Origin: Acidobacteriota bacterium | Lineage (GTDB): Bacteria; Acidobacteriota; Terriglobia; Bryobacterales; Bryobacteraceae | Assembly: GCA_016871135.1 (NCBI GenBank) | Contig: VFZQ01000147.1 | Location: forward strand, 1-9,494 | Direction: 5' to 3' | DNA length: 9,494 nt | In this document: piece by piece, positions 1 through 6,758 of the stretch | How the letters are laid out: each line of letters begins with the position of its first letter | Position numbering within the stretch: position 1 is the stretch's first letter | Notes under the pieces: generated by a model | What the model saw: only the letters and a program-made list of their open reading frames with translations | Told to the model about the DNA's origin: nothing | The model's database searches: none | Translations under genes and position numbers: made by a program

Positions 1-563
1 CAATACGTGCGCAGTCCGCGCGTGGTATCGCCGCAGAATGGCTCGGCCGCCGGATCCCACTTCACATAGCGGACGACGAAGAGATCGAGGTCGCCGTCCC
101 GATCGTAGTCGAACCAGCCGCCGCCGATTACCCAGCCTTCTAACGGGGGCAGCGGCTCGATGCCAAAACGTCCCCCGCCCAGATTTCGGTAGAGAGCCGA
201 ACTTCGAACGCCCGCGACGAAGAGGTCGGTTCGACCGTCGCCGTCGAAATCCGCGGCCGCGGCGCCGATGTCGTAGCCCGTTCCGCAGAGCCCGGACGCG
301 GCGGAGACGTCGATAAACACGCGCCGTCCGAGATTCTTGTAGAGGCGATTGCAGTCGGCGGGGATGTTCTTCTTCAACGATGGCTGCGGCGCGCCGTTGG
401 TGAAGAAGAGGTCTTCCAGGCCGTCGCCATCGAAGTCGATGACGGCGACGCCGCCCGGCATGGTCTCGATTTGATGCTTCTCCGGCGTGGAGTAGTGTGC
501 GAGGGTGTGCGCAAACTGCGCGCAAACAACTTCCGACGCTAACAGCATGAAGGTAAGCCGCAT
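1..563 (-). CDS. Exported FG-GAP/VCBS repeat protein, CRTAC1-like (N-terminal part)
   Basis: The gene runs off the left edge; 187 residues are visible, read from ATG at 563-561. Residues 1-16 (MRLTFMLLASEVVCAQ) look like a short signal peptide, so the product is probably exported. Three calcium-binding FG-GAP/VCBS motifs of the form DxDxDGxxDLF follow at about residues 43-51 (DFDGDGLED), 105-113 (DFDGDGRTD) and 152-160 (DYDRDGDLD), as in blades of an integrin-alpha-like beta-propeller. The stretch QIETMPGGVAVIDFDGDG is typical of bacterial CRTAC1/ASPIC-UnbV proteins, which usually run several hundred residues further, so the C-terminal ASPIC domain is expected outside the window. No enzymatic function is established for these proteins; a role in surface binding or adhesion is family-level inference. 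The gene diverges from the sulfatase with only 20 bases between start codons and has no visible ribosome binding site. Confidence 0.9.
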   Translation of the reverse strand, partial: MRLTFMLLASEVVCAQFAHTLAHYSTPEKHQIETMPGGVAVIDFDGDGLEDLFFTNGAPQPSLKKNIPADCNRLYKNLGRRVFIDVSAASGLCGTGYDIGAAAADFDGDGRTDLFVAGVRSSALYRNLGGGRFGIEPLPPLEGWVIGGGWFDYDRDGDLDLFVVRYVKWDPAAEPFCGDTTRGLRTY

Positions 564-583
564 CTGACCTATAATAGGCCCCA
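564..583. promoter_or_regulatory. Symmetric divergent promoter (TATAAT / TATTAT)
   Basis: This is the whole gap between two divergent start codons. On the plus strand a perfect TATAAT lies at 570-575. Its expected start point, 7 bases past the hexamer, is near 582, so the sulfatase ATG at 584 would be at or within two bases of the transcript end. On the minus strand TATTAT at 576-571 predicts a start near 564, one base before the ATG at 563. Neither gene has room for a Shine-Dalgarno sequence. I see no good -35 box in either direction. Confidence 0.6.
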
Positions 584-1933
584 ATGCTTTCCCGACGCAG
601 TTTTCTTGCAACCGCCTCCGCACTCGCCGCGCAGGCGAAGCCGATCAACGTGATCCTTATGTACGCCGACGACTTGGGGTGGGGCGATCTTGGCTGTTAC
701 GGTTCCAACCTTTCGACGCCGCATCTCGACAAAGCGGCCGCCGAGGGCATGCGGTTCACGCACTGCCTTTCCGCCAATCCGGTCTGTTCTCCATCTCGAG
801 CGGCACTGCTGACCGGGCGCTACCCGACGCGCGTTGGCGTGCCGGTCGTACTCTTTCCTGGCGACAAGACCGGCCTCAACGAAGGCGAGCAGACGTTGGC
901 GCAGATACTCAAGGCGAAGGGTTATAAAACGCAGTGCGTGGGCAAGTGGCATCTCGGCCATCTGAAGCCGAATCTGCCGACCGACAAGGGATTCGATAAT
1001 TACTTCGGCATTCCGTATTCGAACGACATGAATCCGCGCTGGCTGATGGACGATGAGAAGGTCGTCGAAGAACAGGCAACACTGGAAACGCTGACGCCGC
1101 GCTACACCGAACGCGCCGTCAAGTTCATCGAAGACAACAAGTCGTCGCCGTTCTTCCTCTACTTCCCGCACACCTATCCGCATATTCCGCTGGCCGCCAG
1201 CCCTCGCTTCCGCGGCAAGAGCCCACAAGGAATTTATGGCGATGTCGTTAGCGAACTCGACTGGTCGGTTGGCGAAATCATGTCGACGCTCAAGAAGAAC
1301 GGCCTCGACAAAAACACGTTGTTTCTATTTTCGTCCGACAACGGCCCCTGGTTTCAAGGCAGCCCCGGCAAACTGCGCGGCCGTAAAGGCATGACGTGGG
1401 AAGGTGGAGTGCGTGTTCCGCTGATCGCATGGCTGCCGGGGCGGATTCCGAAAGGCAGAGTTTCCAGCGCGCTGGTGTCCACGATGGACATCGTGCCGAC
1501 GGTTTGCGCGCTCACCGGCGCAACGAAACCCACCAAGACCACCGACGGCATCGACATAACGGCGCTGCTTACCGGCGCGAAACAGGCGATCGAACGCGAT
1601 GTCCTGCTGTACTTCGACAACATCAATCTCCAGTGCGCGCGCCTGGGCAAATGGAAACTGCACATCAGCCGCTACAACAATGTGACCTACAGCCCCGCGC
1701 CCGCAGGAGGACGCAAGAGCATCCGGCTGCGGAATCCGGAGCTTTACGACGTAGCCGCCGATCCGGACGAGTCCTACGACATCGCTCATGAGAACCCGGA
1801 GATCGTGAAGAAGATCCTGGCGCGAGCGGAGGAAATTCTTAAGACCGATTTTCCCGCCAATGTGCAGAATGCCCATGAGGCTGCCAAGAGTGGTACGCTA
1901 AGTCCGAATCCGGCGGGCGCGGTTGCCCGCTAA
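584..1933 (+). CDS. Tat-exported sulfatase (arylsulfatase A-like, formylglycine type)
   Basis: This 449-residue protein should hydrolyse sulfate esters, probably on sulfated sugars, outside the cytoplasm. A twin-arginine signal (SRRSFLA, residues 3-9) opens the protein and also supports the chosen start. The calcium-binding acidic pair is at D29-D30 (YADDLGWGD). The maturation motif CSPSRAALLTG begins at C68, the cysteine converted to formylglycine, with R72 following. Other sulfatase signatures are GKWHLG (K121, H123), PHTYPH (H196-H200), SDNG (D252-N253) and GKLRGRKGMTWEGGVRVP from 262. Length is normal for the family. It is the first gene of a three-gene operon; the next gene starts 12 bases after its stop. 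It has no ribosome binding site because the predicted promoter lies immediately upstream, so translation is probably leaderless. The substrate cannot be read from the sequence. The S1 sulfatase superfamily is certain; the subfamily is not. Confidence 0.95.
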   Translation: MLSRRSFLATASALAAQAKPINVILMYADDLGWGDLGCYGSNLSTPHLDKAAAEGMRFTHCLSANPVCSPSRAALLTGRYPTRVGVPVVLFPGDKTGLNEGEQTLAQILKAKGYKTQCVGKWHLGHLKPNLPTDKGFDNYFGIPYSNDMNPRWLMDDEKVVEEQATLETLTPRYTERAVKFIEDNKSSPFFLYFPHTYPHIPLAASPRFRGKSPQGIYGDVVSELDWSVGEIMSTLKKNGLDKNTLFLFSSDNGPWFQGSPGKLRGRKGMTWEGGVRVPLIAWLPGRIPKGRVSSALVSTMDIVPTVCALTGATKPTKTTDGIDITALLTGAKQAIERDVLLYFDNINLQCARLGKWKLHISRYNNVTYSPAPAGGRKSIRLRNPELYDVAADPDESYDIAHENPEIVKKILARAEEILKTDFPANVQNAHEAAKSGTLSPNPAGAVAR

Positions 1934-1945
1934 GCGAGGAATGGA

Positions 1946-2575
1946 ATGAAATCGACTGTCGTCGCCGCCTTTGCGGTGCTTTCACTGACGGCCGCGGAGC
2001 GCGGCTTCACAAGCCTATTCAACGGAAAGAACCTTGATGGATGGCAGCTGGTGCGCGGGCGCGGTCCTGGCTATCTGGTCAAGGACGGAACGATCATCTG
2101 CCCGCTCGATGGAGGCGGCAATCTGTTCACGGCCAAGGAGTACAAGGACTTCGTTCTGCGCTTCGAGTTCAAGATGGAGCCTGGCGGCAACAACGGTATC
2201 GGCATTCGCGCACCGCTGGAAGGCGACGCCGCCTACGCTGGCATGGAGATCCAGATTCTCGATCACGATCACGAGAAATACAAGGGCAAGCTGAAGGACA
2301 CGCAGAAACACGGCAGCGTCTACGATGTCATCCCCGCTAAGGCCGATGCGTTGAAGCCCGCCGGCGAGTGGAACTCCGAAGAGATCCGCATCAAGGGCGG
2401 CAAGATCAAAGTCACGCTTAACGGCAAGGTGATCACCGAAGGCGACATTTCGACCGTTACCGATCCCGCCGTGTTGAAGAAGCACCCTGGTTTGAAGCGC
2501 GAGAAAGGCCACATTGGATTCCTCGGCCACGGCTCGTTGGTCGAATTTCGCAATCTCCGCATCCGAGAGCTCTAG
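1946..2575 (+). CDS. Secreted DUF1080 protein (3-keto-disaccharide hydrolase family)
   Basis: The 209-residue protein begins with a probable signal peptide (MKSTVVAAFAVLSLTAAE, residues 1-18). The mature part opens with the DUF1080 hallmark GFTSLFNGKNLDGW (about 20-33). It continues as a single jelly-roll, concanavalin-like domain with NNGIGIRAP, GMEIQILDHD, KHGSVYDVIPA and the C-terminal strand GHIGFLGHGSLVEFRNLRI. DUF1080 is annotated as a 3-keto-disaccharide hydrolase family, and members that cleave 3-keto glycosides are known; the activity here is family inference. The start is supported by GAGGA at 1936-1940, five bases upstream of the ATG. The gene sits 12 bases after the sulfatase and 8 before the next gene, so the three are surely co-transcribed. 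This fits stepwise breakdown of a sulfated or modified glycan. Confidence 0.9.
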   Translation: MKSTVVAAFAVLSLTAAERGFTSLFNGKNLDGWQLVRGRGPGYLVKDGTIICPLDGGGNLFTAKEYKDFVLRFEFKMEPGGNNGIGIRAPLEGDAAYAGMEIQILDHDHEKYKGKLKDTQKHGSVYDVIPAKADALKPAGEWNSEEIRIKGGKIKVTLNGKVITEGDISTVTDPAVLKKHPGLKREKGHIGFLGHGSLVEFRNLRIREL

Positions 2576-2583
2576 GAACATTC

Positions 2584-3552
2584 ATGAACATCAAACGACT
2601 TCTGCCTATTACCGCCTTTGCGTTTGCGATCGGCGCCGTCTTCTTCACCGCGCGAATGGAGGCGCAGCCGGATACCATCAAGCAGATGGCGCCCGGTGTC
2701 TGGTTTCGTCAAGGCGATATCGACGGCAAGGGCCACTGCAACAACGTAATTATCGAAATGAAGGACTACCTCGTCGTGATCGACGCAAACTTCCCCGATG
2801 GCGCGCGGCTTACGATGGCCGACGCCGCGAAGGTTTCGAAGAAACCGATCAAATGGGTCTTTGACACGCATCATCACGGCGATCATGCCTACGCCAACGC
2901 TGTTTGGACGAAGGCGGGCGCGAAGACGTTCGCCTATGTGGGCGTTGCGCAGGAGATGAAACGTTATGAGCCCAGCCGGTGGAAGGGCGCCAATCGGAAG
3001 GATGTGAGTGATCTCAATTTGCCGACCGCCGAGCCGCCGCAGCAGACATTCGATAAATCGCCGTTCGTGCTCGACGACGGTTCGCGCCGCATTGAGTTCC
3101 ACCATTTCGGCTGGGCGCACACACGCGGCGACGGATTCGCGTATCTGCCGAAGGAACAAATCCTGTGCACCGGTGATGCGGTGACCAATGGTCCTTACAA
3201 CTTCATGGGTGACGGGCGTGTCGCCAACTGGCCGAACGTAGTGGCGAATGCGCTGAAGCTTAAGGTGAAGCAAGTTCTTCCTGGCCATGGCGGACCCGGC
3301 GGCGTTGAAGTGCTCAAAGGCGAGCAGACGTTTATGCGCGAGTTGTACGCGGGCGTTTCGAAGTTGAAGAAGGCCGGCAAATCCGCCGATGACCTGACCA
3401 AGATGGGCATGGACAAGTCGCTGGAAGGCGCGCTTGGTCTATCGGCGACATCGAAGAATTGGGTTGGCAAGAGCTTGGCGCAGCAGGCCGTCGTGACCTA
3501 CGAAGAGATCGCTGCCGGCAAGCCGCATGGCGAGATTGCGGGTGGGAAGTAG
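2584..3552 (+). CDS. Exported metallo-beta-lactamase-fold hydrolase
   Basis: The 322-residue protein starts with a probable signal peptide (residues 1 to about 28, ending near MEAQ). The metal-binding motif HxHxDH is intact in THHHGDHAYAN: H96, H98, D100 and H101. The remaining ligands are likely H179 (GWAHTRGDG), D198 (LCTGDAVTNGP) and H235 (LPGHGGPGG). The active site therefore looks complete for two zinc (or similar) ions. The superfamily includes beta-lactamases, lactonases, thioesterases and alkyl sulfatases, and I cannot choose the substrate; nothing here specifically indicates a beta-lactamase. The last 90 residues are lysine-rich and helical. AGGA at 2574-2577 overlaps the stop of the DUF1080 gene and serves as ribosome binding site, which suggests coupled translation. 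It is the last gene of the operon and its stop lies 4 bases from the stop of the convergent sulfotransferase gene. Confidence 0.92.
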   Translation: MNIKRLLPITAFAFAIGAVFFTARMEAQPDTIKQMAPGVWFRQGDIDGKGHCNNVIIEMKDYLVVIDANFPDGARLTMADAAKVSKKPIKWVFDTHHHGDHAYANAVWTKAGAKTFAYVGVAQEMKRYEPSRWKGANRKDVSDLNLPTAEPPQQTFDKSPFVLDDGSRRIEFHHFGWAHTRGDGFAYLPKEQILCTGDAVTNGPYNFMGDGRVANWPNVVANALKLKVKQVLPGHGGPGGVEVLKGEQTFMRELYAGVSKLKKAGKSADDLTKMGMDKSLEGALGLSATSKNWVGKSLAQQAVVTYEEIAAGKPHGEIAGGK

Positions 3553-3556
3553 ATCG

Positions 3557-4558
3557 TCAAGACTTCGGCTTTGGTCTGAGGCTCCAGTACATCTCGCCCG
3601 CGCGCGCTATCCAGCGTTCCTCGGCTTCGAGATTTGCCGGTTGTAAGTAACGAAAGAATGCGCAGGGTACGCGCGAGGCGACTTGCAGGCCGACCTCGAC
3701 GATCTCTTCCGCACGTGCTTTCGCCAGGTCGAGGGCTGTGGCCGAGAGCCCGGCTGGGGTGTAGCCGTATTGCTGTATCAGCGGACCTGCAGTGGCCTCG
3801 ATCGCCGCGATCTGCCAGGGCTGGAATGCTTCGCGCCAAAGGCCTATTCGATCGGACGAGATCGGCTTGTTGGCCCGCGCGATTGCTGGTCGCGCCACGG
3901 GGACGCCCTCTTTCGGTTTCAAGAGCAGCGAATCGTACGCGACGCCGAGGTGCCGGCAGATTTTGTTGAGCGCAAGTTCAGGATTCGCCGCAAGTTCTTC
4001 GTACTTCACTAGTAGGTAGTCGTCCGCGCCCGAAGCGGCCTGCCCAGCGATGTTTGAGTTTTTCCAGGTCCGCGCAGCGAACAAGACGCTGCGGTTGGAC
4101 CAAGGCATCCGGACGAGCGACGACACAACGTCCCGCGGATCGCGAACGATGTGGATGATTGCGCAGCCGGGAAACCACGCGCGCAGCGTGTCGATGCGAT
4201 GGACGTGCGCGGGCGTCTTTTCACCGCCGTAGAGCTTGCCCTGGATAGTTGCATAGTGCCGAATCATCGATCCGAATAGCGCGGGCCAAGTGGAGCCTTC
4301 GGCGAGCATGCGCTCTTTCAGCGTTGAGAGGTCGATTTTCAATCGGTGCATCGGCTCGATGGCGAGATAGGCGTTGACGATGTGCTCGCGATTGCGAAGG
4401 TCCGACGGATCGCCAAACGTCTCCCGCCGGTCGTAAACACGGCGAAAGAATGCGGATTCGCCGGGCCACATCGCGATTTGCGGGTGACGGTCGAGCACGA
4501 CTCGAAGCATCGTGGTGCCGCTTCGCGGCGCACCAACAACGAAGACCGGATGCTTCAT
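3557..4558 (-). CDS. PAPS-dependent sulfotransferase family protein
   Basis: The 333-residue cytoplasmic protein should transfer sulfate from PAPS to a hydroxyl or amine acceptor. The 5'-phosphosulfate loop is GAPRSGTTMLR (residues 9-19) and the 3'-phosphate-binding motif is IVRDPRDVVSSL (about 137-148). KYEELAANPE (about 185-194) is also typical of this fold. I chose ATG at 4558 because it overlaps the stop of the radical SAM gene as ATGA and places the P-loop strand (MKHPVFVVGAPRSG) right at the N-terminus. An in-frame TTG at 4573 would add only five residues. No Shine-Dalgarno sequence is visible, so initiation probably depends on translational coupling. The gene is the last in the minus-strand cassette. 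The acceptor is unknown; the partner glycosyltransferase suggests a glycan or glycolipid, but that is inference. Confidence 0.9.
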   Translation of the reverse strand: MKHPVFVVGAPRSGTTMLRVVLDRHPQIAMWPGESAFFRRVYDRRETFGDPSDLRNREHIVNAYLAIEPMHRLKIDLSTLKERMLAEGSTWPALFGSMIRHYATIQGKLYGGEKTPAHVHRIDTLRAWFPGCAIIHIVRDPRDVVSSLVRMPWSNRSVLFAARTWKNSNIAGQAASGADDYLLVKYEELAANPELALNKICRHLGVAYDSLLLKPKEGVPVARPAIARANKPISSDRIGLWREAFQPWQIAAIEATAGPLIQQYGYTPAGLSATALDLAKARAEEIVEVGLQVASRVPCAFFRYLQPANLEAEERWIARAGEMYWSLRPKPKS

Positions 4559-5880
4559 GGTGTGGTCAGCCAAGCGAGGTCATCCGGATGTACCCGTTTT
4601 TCCTGTTCTTTCGAGAAGTGTTGCGGGTCGGTTACGGTACCGCCGAGTTGAATGGGGCGCGCTTCGTCCTCGCCGAACAGATCGGCATAGTCACCGTAGA
4701 ATCCATCGCAGATATTGCGTGCATCACACTGCGAACAGGCGGCGACATGACGATAGCCCGTGTATTCGCGTGCTCGCATTCGTGCGTCGCGCTGGTAGAG
4801 TTCTTCAATCGAGACCGACGGTTCCTCGGAGGCCCATCGCCGCTCGACGTGTTGCTTGATTTGATGCAGGCCATTGCCGATCGTGGGGAACTCTTTGGCC
4901 AGGCGTCGCAACGGCGCCCGCAGCGGGCCGAGTTCAAGGCGCTGGCCGAGTTGGAACGGCGGCGTCAACTCGGCGGCATGTGCGCGTTGAGCGGGCAGGT
5001 CGGTCCAAGACCAACCGGCGAAGTCGTTCTCGTGCAAGTCGTATGGAATTTGGCCGAAGTTGTAAATGGACTTGCGGTGACGTTCGGCGACCATGCAAAA
5101 CGGCAGATATCGCACGTTGGCTTCAACGCCCGCTGCAGCGAGTGTGTCGAGCGCGGCATCCAGAGTCGCGGCGATTTCCGCATAACGAGGCACGTTGACC
5201 GAACTCCGCTTGCCGGTCTGTTGATCATTAAACGGGTTGAAGCCGAGAAAATTCACGACCTCCGCGCCGGTCTGTATTGCGAGCGTCGCGATGTCTTCCA
5301 CCTGTTCGAGAGCCGGTCGCGATAGCACGGTGTTGAGGCGGAAGGGAACTCCTTCGGCCTGCAAGTTGTCGAGCGCCTTCATCTGGCGAACATGCGCTCC
5401 TTGCTGGCCGACGATTCCGTCGTAAACCGGACCCAGCCCTTGCAGACTGACAAGGACGTCGCGCAGACCGGCGTTCTTGAAACGGGCGACAGTTGCTCGG
5501 CTCGAGAGCACTTGCATGTTGCTGATGATCGTGGATGCAAGGCCGATCGAAGCGTTGTATTCGACAAGCGAGTAGATTTTAGGCCACAGCGTCGGTTCGC
5601 CGCCCTGGAGGTCGATCGAGTTGTTGCCGTAGTAGTCGACCAGCGTTCGGCAGATCTCCTTTGCCTTGTCGAGACTCATAAAGGCATGCTCGGGATGGCG
5701 CTCGTCTTCGATGCGGTCGAGGAAATAGCAGAAGTGGCAGCGGAGATTACAGGTCTGGCCAAGCCAGAGAATTCCGCGGCGCGTGATTTTCTTTGCGAGT
5801 GTCGGAACGTAGGCGGTCTTGGGCGCGGGAGTTGACGCCGACGCCAATTCGAGAGCCTGCTCCAATACGGGGGAGTTCAT
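4555..5880 (-). CDS. Radical SAM enzyme with C-terminal cysteine cluster
   Basis: The 441-residue protein carries the canonical [4Fe-4S]-SAM motif CNLRCHFCY (C44, C48, C51), followed by the SAM-binding GGEP at 93-96. The barrel continues with IISNMQ (about 118-123), RDVLVSLQGLG and FRLNTVLSR. Near the C-terminus CSQCDARNICDG (C382, C385, C391) resembles the cysteine pattern of SPASM/twitch domains that hold an auxiliary iron-sulfur cluster; C262 (YLPFC) could be a further ligand. The reaction is unknown. Such enzymes modify peptides, sugars or lipids. The ATG at 5880 overlaps the glycosyltransferase stop as ATGA and has GGAAGAG five bases upstream. The same frame stays open far upstream to 6222, but that part only overlaps the glycosyltransferase in another frame and lacks family character. 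The end overlaps the sulfotransferase start by four bases. Confidence 0.92.
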   Translation of the reverse strand: MNSPVLEQALELASASTPAPKTAYVPTLAKKITRRGILWLGQTCNLRCHFCYFLDRIEDERHPEHAFMSLDKAKEICRTLVDYYGNNSIDLQGGEPTLWPKIYSLVEYNASIGLASTIISNMQVLSSRATVARFKNAGLRDVLVSLQGLGPVYDGIVGQQGAHVRQMKALDNLQAEGVPFRLNTVLSRPALEQVEDIATLAIQTGAEVVNFLGFNPFNDQQTGKRSSVNVPRYAEIAATLDAALDTLAAAGVEANVRYLPFCMVAERHRKSIYNFGQIPYDLHENDFAGWSWTDLPAQRAHAAELTPPFQLGQRLELGPLRAPLRRLAKEFPTIGNGLHQIKQHVERRWASEEPSVSIEELYQRDARMRAREYTGYRHVAACSQCDARNICDGFYGDYADLFGEDEARPIQLGGTVTDPQHFSKEQEKRVHPDDLAWLTTP

Positions 5881-6758
5881 TGAGTCTCTTCCATTTTGGC
5901 GAATTGCCGGCGCTGGCGGAGGCGCTGCGCAATCATCGACGCGGCCACACGCGGGCCTTTGGCGAAGCCCGTGATCGCGCGTGCGAAGGCGAATGCGGCG
6001 TCGCCGTTGGCGAGAGACGTTCGAGCGAAGAAGAGTTCCCGGGCGATGCCAATGACGTCCCGTTCGCGTGCGGAAATGCTGGTGCATTGTTGGCGTACCT
6101 TGCGCTCCTCGTAGAACCAGTCGCGATGTCTGGTTACCAATCCGCCGGGCACGGCATGTTCGACCAGTACTTCGGGAGTCGAAACGAATTTGCCGCCGGC
6201 TTGGATCACGCGAACGTACCATTCAAGGTCATGCACGATACGCAGCGATTCGTCGAGTAGGCCGACCCGTTCAAAAGCCGTGCGACGGCAGACAGCGGCC
6301 GAGAGCGTGTGGATTGGGCATTCGGCGAGCATCCAAGCGAGTTCGCTCGAATAAGCATAGGCCGGTTTGAGCAGCGGTTGCGACGTTGCGCCGGAGGCAT
6401 GCACTTCGACGTGTCCGGCGATCGAGACTTGTGCTTCGGGATGTGCGTCTAGCTGCGCGACTTGAGCGGCGAGATAGGCAGGACGCCATCTGTCGTCGTC
6501 GTCGAGGAAGGCGATAAATTCGCCGGTGGCGGTTTGCAGCGCGCGGTTGCGGGCGGCCGCGGCCCCGCGACCGGGCGCGGGGATCTTAATCAGAGACGCA
6601 TCGGCGCCAGCGGCCCAGCTGGCCGTGCCATCGGTGGAACCGTCGTCCACAATGATCAGTTCTAGGTCGCGAAACGTCTGCTTGTGGACGCTCTCGACTG
6701 CGCCCTTTAGCGTCGCGAGGCGATTGTGTGTCGGCACAATTACAAAAGCGCGTGGCAA
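5877..6758 (-). CDS. Family 2 (GT-A fold) glycosyltransferase
   Basis: The 293-residue protein begins directly with the GT2 nucleotide-binding strand, FVIVPTHNRLATLKGAVESV (5-24). It continues with LELIIVDDGSTDGT (about 32-45), GRGAAAARNRAL and the metal-binding DxD region FIAFLDDDDRW (81-91, D86-D89). This is a classical inverting GT-A enzyme that transfers a sugar from a nucleotide sugar. No clear transmembrane segment is visible. The start is TTG at 6758, immediately after a TAG in the same frame, so no earlier start is possible. AGGCGG at 6772-6767, eight bases upstream, is a plausible ribosome binding site. Its stop overlaps the radical SAM start (ATGA), so the two are translationally coupled. 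The upstream neighbour is a truncated flavin monooxygenase-like gene whose stop abuts this start. Donor and acceptor sugars cannot be read from the sequence. Confidence 0.92.
   Translation of the reverse strand: MPRAFVIVPTHNRLATLKGAVESVHKQTFRDLELIIVDDGSTDGTASWAAGADASLIKIPAPGRGAAAARNRALQTATGEFIAFLDDDDRWRPAYLAAQVAQLDAHPEAQVSIAGHVEVHASGATSQPLLKPAYAYSSELAWMLAECPIHTLSAAVCRRTAFERVGLLDESLRIVHDLEWYVRVIQAGGKFVSTPEVLVEHAVPGGLVTRHRDWFYEERKVRQQCTSISARERDVIGIARELFFARTSLANGDAAFAFARAITGFAKGPRVAASMIAQRLRQRRQFAKMEETQ

Noticed and set aside
38..316. An arginine-rich plus-strand open frame in the FG-GAP gene.
   Set aside because: It is the complement of repeated Asp/Gly codons in the calcium-binding motifs of the real minus-strand gene.
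569..1228. A 219-codon minus-strand open frame opposite the sulfatase.
   Set aside because: It mirrors the codon pattern of the sulfatase, which carries all the family motifs, and has no recognisable motifs of its own.
2572..3288. A 238-codon minus-strand open frame opposite the metallo-hydrolase gene.
   Set aside because: It is the antisense shadow of a gene with intact metal ligands and is rich in Arg, His and Val with no domain signature.
4450..5325. A 291-codon plus-strand open frame opposite the sulfotransferase and radical SAM genes.
   Set aside because: It is antisense to clear family members with intact catalytic motifs, shows no recognisable domain and has no ribosome binding site. 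High GC explains its length.
5881..6222. The radical SAM reading frame stays open for over 100 codons upstream of 5880, which would give a 555-residue protein.
   Set aside because: The extra part lies wholly within the glycosyltransferase gene in another frame, is arginine-rich and lacks domain character. The ATG at 5880 has a good ribosome binding site and an ATGA overlap.
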